Assembly: GCF_026213295.1 (NCBI RefSeq)
Contig: NC_079414.1
Coordinates: forward strand, 4,236,312-4,300,311
DNA from: Gadus chalcogrammus
Taxonomy: Eukaryota; Chordata; Actinopteri; Gadiformes; Gadidae
Reading direction: 5' to 3'
Length of the DNA: 64,000 bases
Shown: piece after piece, positions 43,501 through 57,696 of the stretch
How positions within the stretch are numbered: position 1 is the first letter of the stretch
How the letters are laid out: each line of letters opens with the position of its first letter
The notes under the pieces: model-generated
Told to the model about the DNA's origin: nothing
Database searches by the model: none
Seen by the model: the letters and a program-made list of their open reading frames with translations, nothing else
Translations under genes and position numbers: made by a program

Positions 43501-46500
43501 GGGTTCTGGATCCTTCATAGCGCTCTCTGTCCCTCCTCTCTCTTTCGTCCTCCCCCCTCCAGCCCAGGTCCCGGTCCCTCTTCCTCCTCTCCTCTCTCTC
43601 CCAGTCCCGAACCCGCTCCCGGTCTCTGCGGTCTCTCCTCTCCCTGTCCCGCCGGGCCTCCCTCTCCAAGTCCTTCTCCTGCCTCTTTCTCCCCTCCTCT
43701 CGGCTTCGCTCCTTCTTCTCCGGCGGCCCGCCTGCAGACTTCTTCTTTTGGGGGGTCTGTGGTTTTCTGGCGGCGGCGGTGTTGGAGGGGGGGACTGCTG
43801 CCTCCAGCTGGCCCTGCCGGCTCAGGCTCCTTGTCCTGCATTCCTCCAGCAGCGCCTCCACCATCGCTGGGGTGACCTGAAGGAAATGTTCAAGATGTGA
43901 TTTGCAGACACAAGACATTAAGCAAAACAGAAAGAATGATTAACCCGCGTTGGAAGTAGGCCTGTCGCGATATGCAGTAAATCAATTAATTGCGCGATAA
44001 ATTAAAATGAGCGATAATTTTTTGCCGGCCGCAATAATTTCCATTCGCACTCTTTTTTTTTTTTAAATCTTTGCTTTATTGGCCTAATCTGAGAAGAAAT
44101 CTATGCCATAAACAGAAATATTATAGGCCTTTTTTACACGGGTCTTCTCAATGCCGTGGAACGCTCCGTTCTATTAGACTATTTCTCTGCTGATCAACAC
44201 TACGAATGCTGCTAACGAATAAATTGTAAAAAGAAACACCATGTGAAGGGATTTTTTCGTTTTGGCAAGTAGCCGTGTAATAAGCGGGATTATGTATAGA
44301 ACGTCGCCGGTCATTATCGAAAATAAGCGCCTTCAGGGCGAAGCAAGACACCTCCCCTTCGCGTTGGTCGCCTGTTCAGGGCTTATTTTCCCGATAATGA
44401 CCGGCGTTCTATACATTATATATACATTATATATATTTAGCAGGGTAGGCCTAAGTAACAAATGTCGGGTTGAAATCGGGCTTGGGCTCATAATTACATG
44501 GCACAACGAGTAGACCCCCTCGTCACGTGAGTCACTTGTTGCATGGTCTGTGTGGGAGGCAGAGCCCTTGCGTTACACGTGTTTATTATTTTTTGAAGCG
44601 CAATTGTGTTTACACCTTTTTATTTAGTGTTTAAATTTTATTTATTGTTTTTGGTTGTGTTTGGTTTTTATTCAAGAGCGTTTTTTGTTAAAATAGACAG
44701 TTCATTTTATTTATTGTTTTTGGTTGTTTTGTTAATTTATTCTGGATATTTTAAATGTCTTCCAGACGTCCAGTTCCAGTGTTCTTTAAAAATAAAAGTT
44801 GATTGATCTTCGGAAGGGTATACTTTCATTATTATGCCATTATCATTATATTAGTTGAAAAACTGCAATATTATCGCTTATCGCAATAATTTCTGGGGCA
44901 ATTAATCGCCCAGAAAAATTTGTTATTGTGACAGGCCTAGTTGGAAGTACCATTTTATCTTTATAGGAAAAGCCTGAGTGACTTCTTCAGACATGGCCTT
45001 TTTGGGAATGATTGAAGTACCTTGGGCAGTTCAGGAGTCACGCCCTCTGCAGCATCAGTTTGAGGTGTCTTGGTCTTCTTTCCAAGGGGAGGAACCACCG
45101 ACCCCTGTGGTTCCAATGTATCCTGCTTCTCAACTGCAGCGTTTGGTTCCAATGCATCCTGCATCTCCACTGCAGCGATTGGTTCTACTGCAGTCTTCTG
45201 TTCCACTGAACCCTGGAGTTCCACTGCAGTCTTCGGTTCCACTGAACCCTGGAGTTCCACTGCAGTCTTCGGTTCCACTGCAGCCTGAGGTTCCACTGCA
45301 GCCTGAGGTTCCACTGCAGCCAGAGGTTCCACTGCAGCCAGAGGTTCCACTGCAGCCAGAGGTTCCACTGCAGCCAGAGGTTCCACTGCAGCCTGAGGTT
45401 CCACTGCAGCCTGAGGTTCCACTGCAGCCTGAGGTTCCACTGCAGCCTGAGGTTCCACTGCAGCCTGAGGTTCCACTGCAGCCTGAGGTTCCACTGCAGC
45501 CTGAGGTTCCACTGCAGCCTGAGGTTCCACTGCAGCCTGAGGTTCCACTGCAGCCTGAGGTTCCACTTCAGTCATCGGTTCAACTGCAGTCATCGGTTCA
45601 ACTGCAGTCATCGGTTCCTCTGCAGCCTTGATTTGCTCTGTCTTGGGTTGGCGGTCCTGGGTGTATGCGGGCTCTGGTACTTGACCCTTGCCCTCAGCTT
45701 TGCCCGTCTTGGTCTCTGCTCTTCTGTCCGCGTTGTCCCTGACAGCTGCTGGCTTCTTTTGGCTCTTGTCACCGTTGGCAGGCGAAGACTTTTGAGATGC
45801 ATAACAAAACATCAGACAGGTCCGATTGGAATAGAAAGGTTGGCTTTGCGCACAGACAAAGTCTCAATCCCACTTAGGGATAGGGGCAAGTCAAACCATA
45901 AGAACTGCCGAACCACAGCTAGACTACTTAATGTCTGACAGACGTACCTTGGTCACATGGAGATCGGCGGAAGTCTTCAGTTTGGGGTCGGCCTCGCGGG
46001 TAAACAACAGGACCTTGTTCTGGACGACGCCAGGGAACCTCTGGAAGCGTCTGAAAATATAAAACGCCATCTGTGGCGTCTCCATCTCGCAGATGATCTG
46101 GCATTTAAGATGTTTGGGGAGGAGAGTTGGAAAATATTAACAAACATAACGAAATGCCTCAGGTAATTAATCAAATGTTAAAACTACTGTGGATAAAGTT
46201 TAAGAGCTATTATTTGGTTGCAAGAATATCAGTTTGTGTTCGCATTTCCTGCCTCTGTATGAGACCGTTTTGATTTTAGACCCCTTAAGGGTGTTTATAA
46301 CCAGCCAGGACATCTCTTCACTGATTGGTTCAGGAAATCGATCAAGCCTATCAATCACTCTTTGGCACCTTTGCACAACTACAAATCCTACCTACTCCCC
46401 GGTTAAGTTATTTTAAATTAAGAGAGGTATACAATAATAGTGTCTTACCATGCGGTTCTCAAGCACTAGAAAGTTCCGTAACGTTCCAAGTCGCCGGACC

Positions 46501-49500
46501 AGTTGGATAACCTCATCGGGGCCCGAGGGCGTGTTTGGTACATTGGTGATCACCAACACATTCTTCCATCCCGTGGGGCAGGGCGCCTCCCCGAGGGAAC
46601 CAGGCACCGCATCATCCTCCTTGTAGAGAAGGGATCAAGGACAAGATGTTGGTGTCAAGCAGAAAACCGAACGCACTAGCATCTACACTAAATCTCTACT
46701 CCACACCATCATCCTGTACACACTTTCTAGGCTTCGAGACTCACACAAATGGAACACAGGAATATGTGAGGACAGGGATTCAAACTCACCTCTGTGTTCT
46801 CTGGTGACCTCTTCTTCAACAGATTGTACAAGGCCACCTGTACAACGTTAAGAATGTGATTAAAATCGCTCAGTTTGGTGGGAAAAACATTTATACAACA
46901 AAAATATTTTTTATTAACAAAGTACTATCATGTAGCATTACATGATCTCGATAGAATATTGTGGTAAGTTCAAAGGTGCAGTAGGTAAGTTATAATGGAG
47001 CGCAGATGTAAAATGCAAGGTCTCCACTACAACAATGTGGTTAAGAGTGTTAAACACAACGTTTAGCCAATAATGTTTTCTTCCCATCAACATAACGCTA
47101 GCCTTGTATTTAAGACAGCAGATTATCTTGTAAAGCAAACCTCTCCCCTCAAGAGGGAGGGCGACTGGGGGTGGTTTGTATTCCGTTTCACTGATAAAGT
47201 CGAGTCAAGTACAGCCTCCTAGTCTCAATGCCCCTTACTCTGATGTCCTTCAACCGCAAATACACTTAGCTTGACTGAACTTTAAGAAACAAAAGCGAAT
47301 GCCAAAGATTGATTATTGAAAGAGGATTAGGAAAGAGGAGGACACGAGAGAGGAGGAGGGTACACTAGAGGGGGCAGAGGCAGGACCAAGAGCAGGGAGG
47401 AAAACACTTACAGGGGTTTTGAGGGTACAGGGCAGCCTGAGGCTGACCATCTCCAGCTGAGAACCCTCCATCTGGACCGGGGTCACGGTGTGAACCTTCA
47501 CCATCTCTTCTGCGGAGGCCACATCCGGCAGCCACAGCAGCGCCTGGAACAACCACACACAAGGGCTCCACGGTTATAGCAAGCGCCATCCATCACCGTC
47601 TGTTCGGAGGCTCATGAGGAACATTAGTCTGGCTATCACCAGACCAAGCTCAATCGTAGATTGCACGTTGGTCTGGGGAAGCTGCCGTCATTTCCTTCAG
47701 CACAAGAGGCGTGATCAACGGGCCTAGTTCAACTGACTCTGTACACGATTGGCTGCTTGCCGTCGCTTCCCTGTCTTCAGTGCCCATAGCGCGCCAAGGG
47801 GAACAGCCAGCTTGGTGATTGGCTCCCGCAAAAATGTATCGGAAGCAGAAAGAAATGTATTGCTCTTCTCCAGACCCTTGTAAAGGGCGAACTCAAATCG
47901 CCGGGAGAATGGGCGGGGCTACCCAGTCTAGGGGAACATCACACTAGCTTGTAGTTCCTCTAATGGCCTTGATGTGGCGTGCGGCATTTGGTGGCAAAAT
48001 GAACCGTTGCATACTTTGTCAAAGGGAAGAAACGGGAGGGAACTATTTTGTGACAGAGCCAGTTGCAGATCTAGAATTTTACATGGGGTGGCAAAAAAAT
48101 GCAAGAGTTCTTTGAAGGGGAACAAAAAAAAACAAATAAGGGGGTTGTGTAGAAGCAAAATGGTTCTACACACCATGAGCGAGCGTTTCACTTTTGGCTA
48201 ATAATGGACGTGCTGTTATTGCTGATGCTCAATCGCCTTTAGCATGCATTCAATTAATAAAGAAATTAATTTTATGTTGAATTGGTTGATTTAAACTTTA
48301 CCAGGGGACACTGACATTATTTTCAGGGGTGCCCACACTTTTTCTTCTTGCGAGTTACATTCAAAATGACCAGGTCAAAATGATCTAAATAGATACAAAA
48401 ATGCATAACATTTCATTTATCTCTACTGAGTACATACTCTGATGACTTGCACCGACTGGAGTCAGCAAGGGTTGCATGGTCTGTACTAGGGCTGGGCGAT
48501 ATGATGATATATATCGTGGGATGATATAAAAATGTCTATCGTTTCATATTATCCTCTATCGTTTATATCGTCTTGTCGCAAATCTCACTCTTTACGGTAA
48601 TATTGTACGTCATTTGGACGACGCTTTACATTCTTCCACACACATGAACACAACACAAACAATCATGGAGGAGAGTGAACGTGACAATTCTGAATAGGAG
48701 AAGGACTCCCACGACCAGCCAAGACAAAGTGAGCTCGCACCTAAAAGACGGGCTACGAAATAGGCCTTTCCATGTGGTCATTTTATATAAACTACTGTAA
48801 TTTTCGGACTATAAGACGCGCCTTTTTCCCCATTTTTCGATTCTGCGGCTAATATAATGGTGCGGCAGAGGACAGCTGATTTGGAACGGAACAACAGCTG
48901 TTCGCTTTCACGGGGAAAAACTAAGGAACTTCAACCTACTTAGGCCTACTAATTAAAGTTCAAAAGCTATTATTATTATTAGCTATCTTTGAGTGTTATT
49001 AATTATTATTATTATTCATGTTTAACCTCTGTTTTCCTTTTATTCCTAGTCTGTTTTACATAGTTTTGAATGATGACTATATGCTCTGTAAGGTGACCTT
49101 GGGTGTCTTGAAAGGCGCCTCTAAATTAAATGTATTATTATTATTATTAAATCTTCAACAAAATATGCAGATACTGTCAAAATCGGTTCCAGGGAGAATA
49201 TAGGGATTATTTATGTTGTTTTTGATGGTGTTTTTTTCTGAAACGAGTATTCAAATATTCGCTCGGAAAAACCAACGAGTATTCGATGCCTGAAAATGGC
49301 ATTCGGGCCAGCCCTAATGGTAATTAAACATTAAAACACCTGCGGTTTATAGTCCAGTGCGGCTTATATTTGTACACATCATTCAATTTAGCTGCTGCGG
49401 CTTATACTCCAGTGCGCCTTATAGTGCGGAAAATATTCATTTATTGAATTTACAGAAAATGTGCTATATCGTGATATATATCGTTATCGGGATATGAATG

Positions 49501-52500
49501 ACCTATATCGGGATATGATATTTTGGTCATATCGCCCAGCCCTAGTCCGTACAGTAGCTGCTTATAGCTAGTCTCAAGCTTCCAAACGACCATCAGTTAT
49601 GGTGGAATGGTTTTGCCCTTAATAATCTTTGTGGGAAAAGGCTGACAACATAAATAGGTCGAGCCAAATAATACAGTCAATGTGGTAGCATATTGCCCTG
49701 GACTTCAGCTCAATATCAGCTTGTACTATCAAAATCCTCCTGCACTGCAGACATGTTAAGGTGAAACAGTGCTGCAATTTTGATTCGAGTAAAATCAACC
49801 TCAACACTTTCCGTAAATGGGTAGCACATATATATAGCATCAGCTGAAGCAAAGCAGTCTTGAAACTGTTTGTCAAAGTCTGACAGTCAATTTTCGTCAA
49901 TCAAGTGGTGTCATGTCATAGGGATGATAATTTTTGTTACATTTTAAATGCACGTTTTTATATTTTTTGGAATGTCGCGCAATATACCTGCACTAACTTT
50001 GCGGTCGACGGTACTGGGCATCCCTGCTTTTTGATAAACAGGACAGGCGAGTCGTTTCACTCTTTGCTGGGCTGTGTTGCAGCAGTGAATGGGGCAGGGC
50101 CTAAGATTATCTACAATTATACACCGATGGTTCATTTATTGTTTGTTTCATTGCTTTGAGAGGCTTGAGGACAGTGTTTTTAAGGACACAAAAGGTAGGG
50201 AGGCCGTTGGGGAGGCAAGGCTCTATAGTGGGGGGAGGCCCCCCCCTTGGCCCCCAGTAGCTCCGCCCCTGGACAGAGACAATTTATTTTTGGGCCGTTC
50301 GGTTAGGACCTCATCACCAAGTTCATCCTCATGTTGAGCATTTTGAGAGGTCCTGGTTGGCAAATGTATTGATAAAAACATTTAAGAATTTTAACAATAA
50401 TTTCACAATTCATTTCTTATATAAAAACGTTTTTATAAACACATTATCTAAACGCCCTCAATGTCGCACTGCTCCTAATATGGAGAGTTTCCATTGCTGA
50501 TTGGCGAACCAGTCACCCAATGGCAGAAACCTCAACAAACCTCAGTCATGCACGGACGCAACATCCATATATTTGTCTGATATTATTCATAGATGCTGTG
50601 CCCAGCGGAAGCCAGAGTCAGTCGAGCCATCGCCATGTTTCACACCACAGCGTTTTGGGCGAGCAAGCCTCTCAGGACACCCACCTTTTGGCAGCCTCTC
50701 GCGATGACAACGTCTGATGGGGTACCGAAGGGCTTGGCCAGGGCGACGAGGTCTGCCTTGGTCCACTCAGAGTCAGGGAGTCCTTGGATCAATACCATGC
50801 CCTTCTGGAGGCGAAACCAGACCATGGGAAAAGAAGCTTGTTTATAAGTGAATGCACCAAAAGGATACCATGGATATCCATCCATAACATTTGCATCAAT
50901 TGCTTTAATTGAAAATGGAAGAGTTGGCTAATTTACAAAGAGGCCGATAAAACAATGAATCAATAACTCAATTTTCCACTAAAACTGAATGCTGATCAGG
51001 TAATGGTCATGATGTAGTGCCTACCTCTTTGAAAGCCTTCTGTGGAGCTTTGCCTGTTGGAGCAAAAAATAATAAATTAGAATGTACTATTTAGAAGTAT
51101 GATCACAAATGCTTAAAATACAAAGTGATTGTTGAGTATAACACACATGACTTTATAGACCTTTGTGGTATCCTCAACAGTTTGCTGTACAATTGCCGTT
51201 TACTAAAATGTGGAGAGAAAAAACTAACTAGATCAACGTCCTGCTTCTGAAGTCATTTTCAATCCTGTTTTAGGATTTGCTATATACCCCTATTTGCTAT
51301 GTCGAGTGGGAGGTCGTTCTGGATGAGCGATTCTTCAGAAGGCAACGACAACAATTGGCCCGTTGGACGCAGGCAGTGAACGGGCTCAGAACAGGCCCCA
51401 CATGGACCAAAGGAAGTGCAGTTGTTCGGACACCGGAGGAAGCTCATTGTGGAGCGGTTTCGATTGGCCCCTCTGGACCAAGTGGCATGCAAAAGCTCCA
51501 GGGCCCTCTTTCCACACAGGGTTACAACTGACAGTGGTGCAGCATCCAGTGTGGGTTCCTCTTGAGGGACCTCTTTATGCACAGGCATTGCACTAGTTAA
51601 ACACAATGACATTTTACCTTTGCCACTGACAGCAGGTTTCTTGGGTTCACGGCTTGGCTTTCTGTGAGGAGAGAATGTTAACCTTTACCATCAGACAGCA
51701 GTGCAGAGAATATGCGAGTTGCGATGAAACGGTAGACACAACGTACCCTTTGAGGTCAGGGGCTGCTGGCGCCACCACGGGTTTCTAAAGATTAAAAAGA
51801 AATTAATATTTTGTGTTCTGGGATAATAAAACTCCCCATGCTTTATTTTGTCTCATGAAAGGGTAACCATTCATAACTCCAGCAAAAGGAAGAAATATGG
51901 ACAGCATGGAATACAGGCTAGACAATTGTTGGTAGTCATGGCATGTCATAGTCCCTGTGACACGCTCCTACGTTGTGGTTTGCTGTTTCTATACCTTGGC
52001 TAGGGTGGCGGTGACCGCCTGCTGCCTGATGCTGAGGGTGGTGCAGTCCACCAGCGCCTGGGCCTCCTCCGCTTTCACCATGTACACCGACGCCTGGATG
52101 GTGGTGGGTGTAGGGAGAAGAGGAGGGAGGGAGGGAAAGATGAGATGCAAAAATAGATCGTCCATGGTGTCAAGTATTGAGAGGAGTAGTGCAGAACACA
52201 TTTAAAAATATGCCAGAGACTTCAGAGAAAACAAATCAACTGATTTTGGTTGAATAGGAGCAATGTTGTCATGGCTACGGGTTTTCTTTGAGAGCTCACC
52301 CAGTTCAGTATCTTTCTATCTGTGTAGCATGTTTACTGGTTTAGTTGAGCTCAACCAGTTCAGTACCTTTCTTTCGGACATGGCCCTGCTCCTCTCCTCA
52401 GGAGGGGCCAACAGGTTGATGGTGTTCTTGCCGAATGTCCCCACCAGATCCGCCACCTCCTGCAGGGTGGCGTCCACAGGGAGGCCGGCCAGGTGGACAA

Positions 52501-55500
52501 GATGTCCCTGAGCCCCGGAGCCCTGCGGGGGCCAGTTGGTCCCCCTCTTCTTCTTCTTAGCTGGGGGACCTTTGGTTGCCTGAGAAGTCAGAGTGAGCCC
52601 TACAGATTAGATTTCTAATCAGAATAGATCTATTCCTATCATGCAATCCGAATGTACTGTATATATGGTATTTACAAAAGTGGTAAGCGCACGTTGGTAT
52701 GTCTCTCGCGCAAAAACGTTATTTTAGTCTGGACTTGTATGATATATGTAAGGTCATTACTGGGAAAATAAGCCCCGACATTTGCGTCGGGGTCCGGTTC
52801 GGTCCGATCCTTCGCCCTGAAGAGTATTATTATTTTCGATAATGACCGGCGACGTTCTATACATTATCCCGCTTACTACACGACCTCTTGCCAAAACGAA
52901 ACAATATCTTCACACGGTGTGTCTTTTTACAATTACCATTCGTAGTGTTGATCAGCAGAGAAATAGTCTGCCGTTGACGTCGCTTAGCAACTGGACACGT
53001 TGGGGTTGATAAGTTACCGGTCAAGTGTTAATAAAGACGTGAATCAGGCAAAAATCCACTTTCCTCGACAGCAGTCAAGTTCAGTGTGCATAAAAGTACA
53101 GACGGACAAATTGCAAACAACTGCAGCTCTAAGGTAAAAAGTAGCCGCACTAGGGATGCAAACAATTAATTGATTATCGATTAATTGTCGATAAGAGATT
53201 ACTCGATTAAAATAAATTACTTGCAATTAATCGCATTTTTAACCCGTAATTCCCAACCGTCCACGTGAGGGCGCGCTTGACGCCAGACGTACTTGACGCA
53301 CACGCGGGAACACAAGCGAAGAAGCAGGACAAGACAAACGAAAAGCGGGACACTAGAGCTGTGTTCGAAATCGTTCCCCATCATGGATGCAGTGCACTAA
53401 ATAGGGTGCACGGCATTTTGTAGGGTGTTCGAATTCTCAGTGGTCCACTATATAGGGTACTATATAGTGGACTTAAAATAGGGTACATACGATGTTCCCT
53501 ACATGTTACCTCCGTATACCACAATGCAATGCGGTTGTATTTTTCCAGGGGAGAACAAGAAGCTGAATAACCGCGAAAACTCGTTCCCTATTCCCCATAT
53601 AGTGTACATGATATAGTGCACTATATAGGGAATAGGGAACGAGAATTCGGACACTACGCTGAACATTTCTAAACGTCATTTGCCTCAGTAAATGCGCCGG
53701 GTATTTGTGTGAATTGATGCGCCGACATCATCTAAGCAAACCGGGCTGGAGGTTGTATTGATGTTGAATGTTACATTTCCTTGTTCAAGTTTTTTTAAAT
53801 TAATTTTGAATGTTAAATATTCTATGTTAAATCCCAAATAAATTGTTGACATTTCTAAACACAAGCCGGAGACTCCATCATTAAATGTATTCGTTTTCGC
53901 GGTTATTCAGCTTCTTCTCCCCTGGAAAAATACAACCGCATTGCATTGTGGTATACGGGAGTAACATGTAGGGAACATTGTATGTACCCTATTTTAAGTC
54001 CACTATATAGTGCCCTATATATTCGAACACCCTACAAAATGGCGTGCACCCTATTTAGTGCACTACATCCATGATTGGGAACGATTTCGAACACAGCTAC
54101 TGACACGATGAAGAGGGCAAAACGGAGTGCAGTATGGAGCTACTTTAAGTTGGTTAATGACGACAAAGACGCCAAATGCACAATATGTGGAAGTATTTTA
54201 AAGTACAACTAAACGACTTCGTTGAATTACCACCTAAATGTGTCACATTCAGAAGGAAATTCAGCTTCTCAGAAGAATTGCCGCTTATCAATTAATCGAT
54301 CATCGATCGATAAGCTGAAACAACTATTGATTAATGAATTACTCGATAATTTGCATCCCTAAGCCGCACCAACCCAAACCAATTTGAATAAGTGTATACA
54401 TGTTGATTATAGGGGACTATAAATCGGCTATAATCGGGACCACCTATTCCGCATGGAATTGTATTCCGATCAGAGAATTGTATTCCGATTGAGGCGTATA
54501 TATGATAATTTTTTATTCCGCTTGAGCTGTTCTTCCACTTCTAATCGGATCAGAAGTGTCCAAGTAAACGCGGCTCATGACGGGCTGTTTTCAACTATAA
54601 CTAATACCTAAAAAAAAATAACCCAGGCGCAATCTCATCTATGAGACGTTTGCTTAGTGGCCTATAAGGAAGGCGCTACAACGAGACGCGACATGGGATG
54701 GATCGGGTTGGGCATCGAGCATCGAGCATCGAATGGAACCGGGACTAACATTCCGGTTCTCCCGGAATCGTTCAAATTTTTAAATTTCGATTCCTAGTTT
54801 CGATGCCCAGTCCGCTGACCGGAAGAAGAAGCCGCCGAACACTTCCGGAGAACCCGCCAAACTGTGTGTGCGTGCGTAAACATGGAAACTGTGCGGCGGC
54901 GCTCGAAAGTGTGGCTTAACTTCACTAAAATAAATGACAAGTCGGCTCGGTGCAACATTTGCAAAACAATTATATCGTGCAAAGGCGGGTGTTCCACCAA
55001 CATGATCAAACATCTCCGGGGTCATGGTACTGAGTGCCCCGTCTTTGACGCGCTGCGCCGGCCATCCTCCGTTGCCACTTCCTCCACTGCCTCTACCTCC
55101 GCTGCCTCTACCTCCGGCTCCGACCCTCACCCTAGCACCGCACTATCGGGTAAGCAACAAATACGTAAACGGTTGGTGGATCTCATTCTCCATGCCGTCC
55201 GTCCGTCCGGGGACTTAAAGCTCCTTAATAGGATAACGCCGTTAATGGAGTAAAAAGAGTCGTCATAAACGCTGCGCCGGATGCCTTTCCTCAGGACAAA
55301 TCCCACTCTAATCTTTTACGCCCTACCTGTCAAGAGTCCCTCACGGCGGCCGTGCCTCCACTCTGTGTTCCCATATTTATGCGTTCAAGCTTCATCTACG
55401 CCCAGCGAACGTGTGTTCTCCACTGCAGGAGACACTATCTGTCCAGAACGCTCACGCCTACTGCCTGAGAAGGCAGATATGATAATTTTCCTAAACAAGA

Positions 55501-57665
55501 ACTGTTTCTGATTTTATACTGTACCTGCTGCTAATCTGGGCTAGGTTGTACAAGTTGTTCCTCTTTGTTTGTTCGATATTCTGCACCATGTTTAAGTACC
55601 TGCAGGATGTCTAAATTGGACGTTTTCAAAAGTGAATTAAACTATCTTGTGAAAAGTGTACCTCTATGTAAAGAAAATTCATAACATTTATATTTATTTC
55701 ATAGATTTGATATCTATATACTACCTAGTTCAAAACAGCCCTGTGAGAAATTCAAAATGAAGTTCATAAAAAGTAAAAATGTAATTGAATTCAAATTCAT
55801 GGAGAAGTTCAGACTATTTCATCCAGAAAGACCTCTGGTTAGCTAGCTCATTTAAAACATGTAAACTTTTTTGACCCTGCCTCTTAAGAGAATCGGAATC
55901 GAGAATCGTTAGGAACCGGAATCGAAACAAGGAATCGGAATCGGAACCGGAATCGTTCAAATTCAAACGATGCCCAACCCTAATGGATCGTCACTTAATT
56001 TAAACAATGTCTATATTCTTTAATTAGATTGGTTAAACTGCCACCCGGCCAAATTTAATTAAAATATGCCAACCATGCTATCTATCTATAACTGACTGTC
56101 ACTTCCAGGACTGGACCGATGGGGGAAAAAACGCGTGCTGTGGTTTATCTTGATTATGATTGGGGGTCATTTGGCCAAAGATTTTTGTCATTGTGAAGAT
56201 AGCAAACTTGTTTCTCGCTCATTATACTGTCGGTTATTATACAGTCTATGGTTGGTTGGTCGGTCGGTCCCCCCCCTAAAAAAAACTTTTCGGATCTACA
56301 CGATTCATGTTAATGACCTATTTTGAGTTAAAAACTGTGAATTTCGCCGTAAGGTGACTAGATTGCAGGTATGGCCTTAATATAGTGCACTTCAGCATAG
56401 AGAAACAGAATGCATCATGGATCTATGCAGGCACTCGGTCTGTAACAATACAGGCATTATTATAGACAACTTCATGATGATGACTTTACATTAGACATTT
56501 ACATTGGTAAGAAATGTTTACATTTAGCAGATACTTTTATCCAAAGCGGCCTTCAAGTGAGGCTGACAACAATTAATTCCAAAAATCACAATTGAAGTAG
56601 ATAGATACACAAAACTAAAGTGATGGTCAATCCTAGTTCAGAAAAACAGCTGGACCGGGTGTTGGGACTCAGAAATACAAGAAGAAAACATACAGAATGT
56701 ATTTGTTTTGTTCTCCCATATGAGAGGGCTTTCCAACACCTTCCTAATGTCTATGGTTCAACAACGTGTCCGTGGCTCAACAAAGTGCGTTCTAGAGACT
56801 ACTAGTGCTAGATCATCACCAATCACAACCAATCTGCTCATGAGATGTTCCCAGAAATGCAGAGCAAAGAGTGGGAGACAGAGACTAACCGGGTCCGTCA
56901 CCTTTGACCCGACCGGCCTGGGCTTCAGCTTGGTCCCCGTCTTCCCCGGCCCGTGGGCGATGCCCCGTGGGGCTGCAGCCTTGGAGCGCAGGCCCTGCTT
57001 GGAGCGCGGGTCGGCGTACGTGCGCTTCAGACCATGGCGAGACGAGCTTCCTGTGGATACACGTCGGCTTAATCAGAAAAAAAAACGATTTGCACTCGCT
57101 GTCCCCAAGACGATGACGGAGAGGCTGCCGGGGGAGCAGCACCGGTAGAGCAAGGCACAAACCAGGAAACACTTTCAATATAAGGATACATAGGGTCGAC
57201 GACTGAACCCCCTCATGACAGGCAGCAGGGATGACAAGAGCACAACCACCCCCTAGCCCGGCGACACCAACAGTGCTAGTTGTGAGCTTTGGGCTCATAG
57301 AGCGTGAGACTCTGTACCTGGGGACCCGGAGGACCTCCTGTCTGGCCGGTTGCCCCCCGCATGGTGGCCCGGGCTGGGGCTGTTGGACTGGGAGCGGCGG
57401 CGGTGGTGGTGGTCGTAATGGAAGTTATCACCTTGGAGAGCAGACGCAGGACAGGGATCAGAAAGGGCTGTTCATTCAAGTGGATTCAAAAGTCCCTATG
57501 CACATATTCAAACCTTCTGATAATATGGCAAATTATATCAAACTAGAAAATGCATTTCCTGCAGTAAATGCGGTCAGTGCTGTAGTACAAAGTGAGGTTG
57601 AAAATATTTTTTAATCAATTGCTTTAAAATTGATTAAAATTTGAAGCGCGCGTGCGCGCGTGCGC

Positions 57666-57696
<31 letters not shown>

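Larger units (their letters stand above)
54706..55982 (+). mobile_element. hAT transposon, ZBED-like, internally deleted
   Basis: The ends are GGTTGGGCATCGA and CGATGCCCAACCCTA, and the 8-bp duplication ATGGATCG is intact (54698-54705 and 55983-55990). Both termini also carry tandem AATCGGAATCG-type repeats. The two ends of a hAT transposase are present, but the catalytic middle is deleted. Confidence 0.83.

Noticed and set aside
43379..43900. Plus-strand proline/leucine-rich frames opposite the charged znf638 exon
   Set aside because: Antisense shadows of an R/E/D-rich exon whose phases fit the gene.
44978..45631. Long plus-strand frame of repeated VPLQPE units (217 codons)
   Set aside because: It is the antisense of the znf638 18-bp VNTR exon. 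A repeat unit divisible by three opens both strands, and the minus strand has matching splice sites and neighbours.
54864..55511. A host ZBED gene
   Set aside because: The BED finger and the hAT C-terminus sit inside terminal repeats with an 8-bp target duplication, and the catalytic middle is missing.
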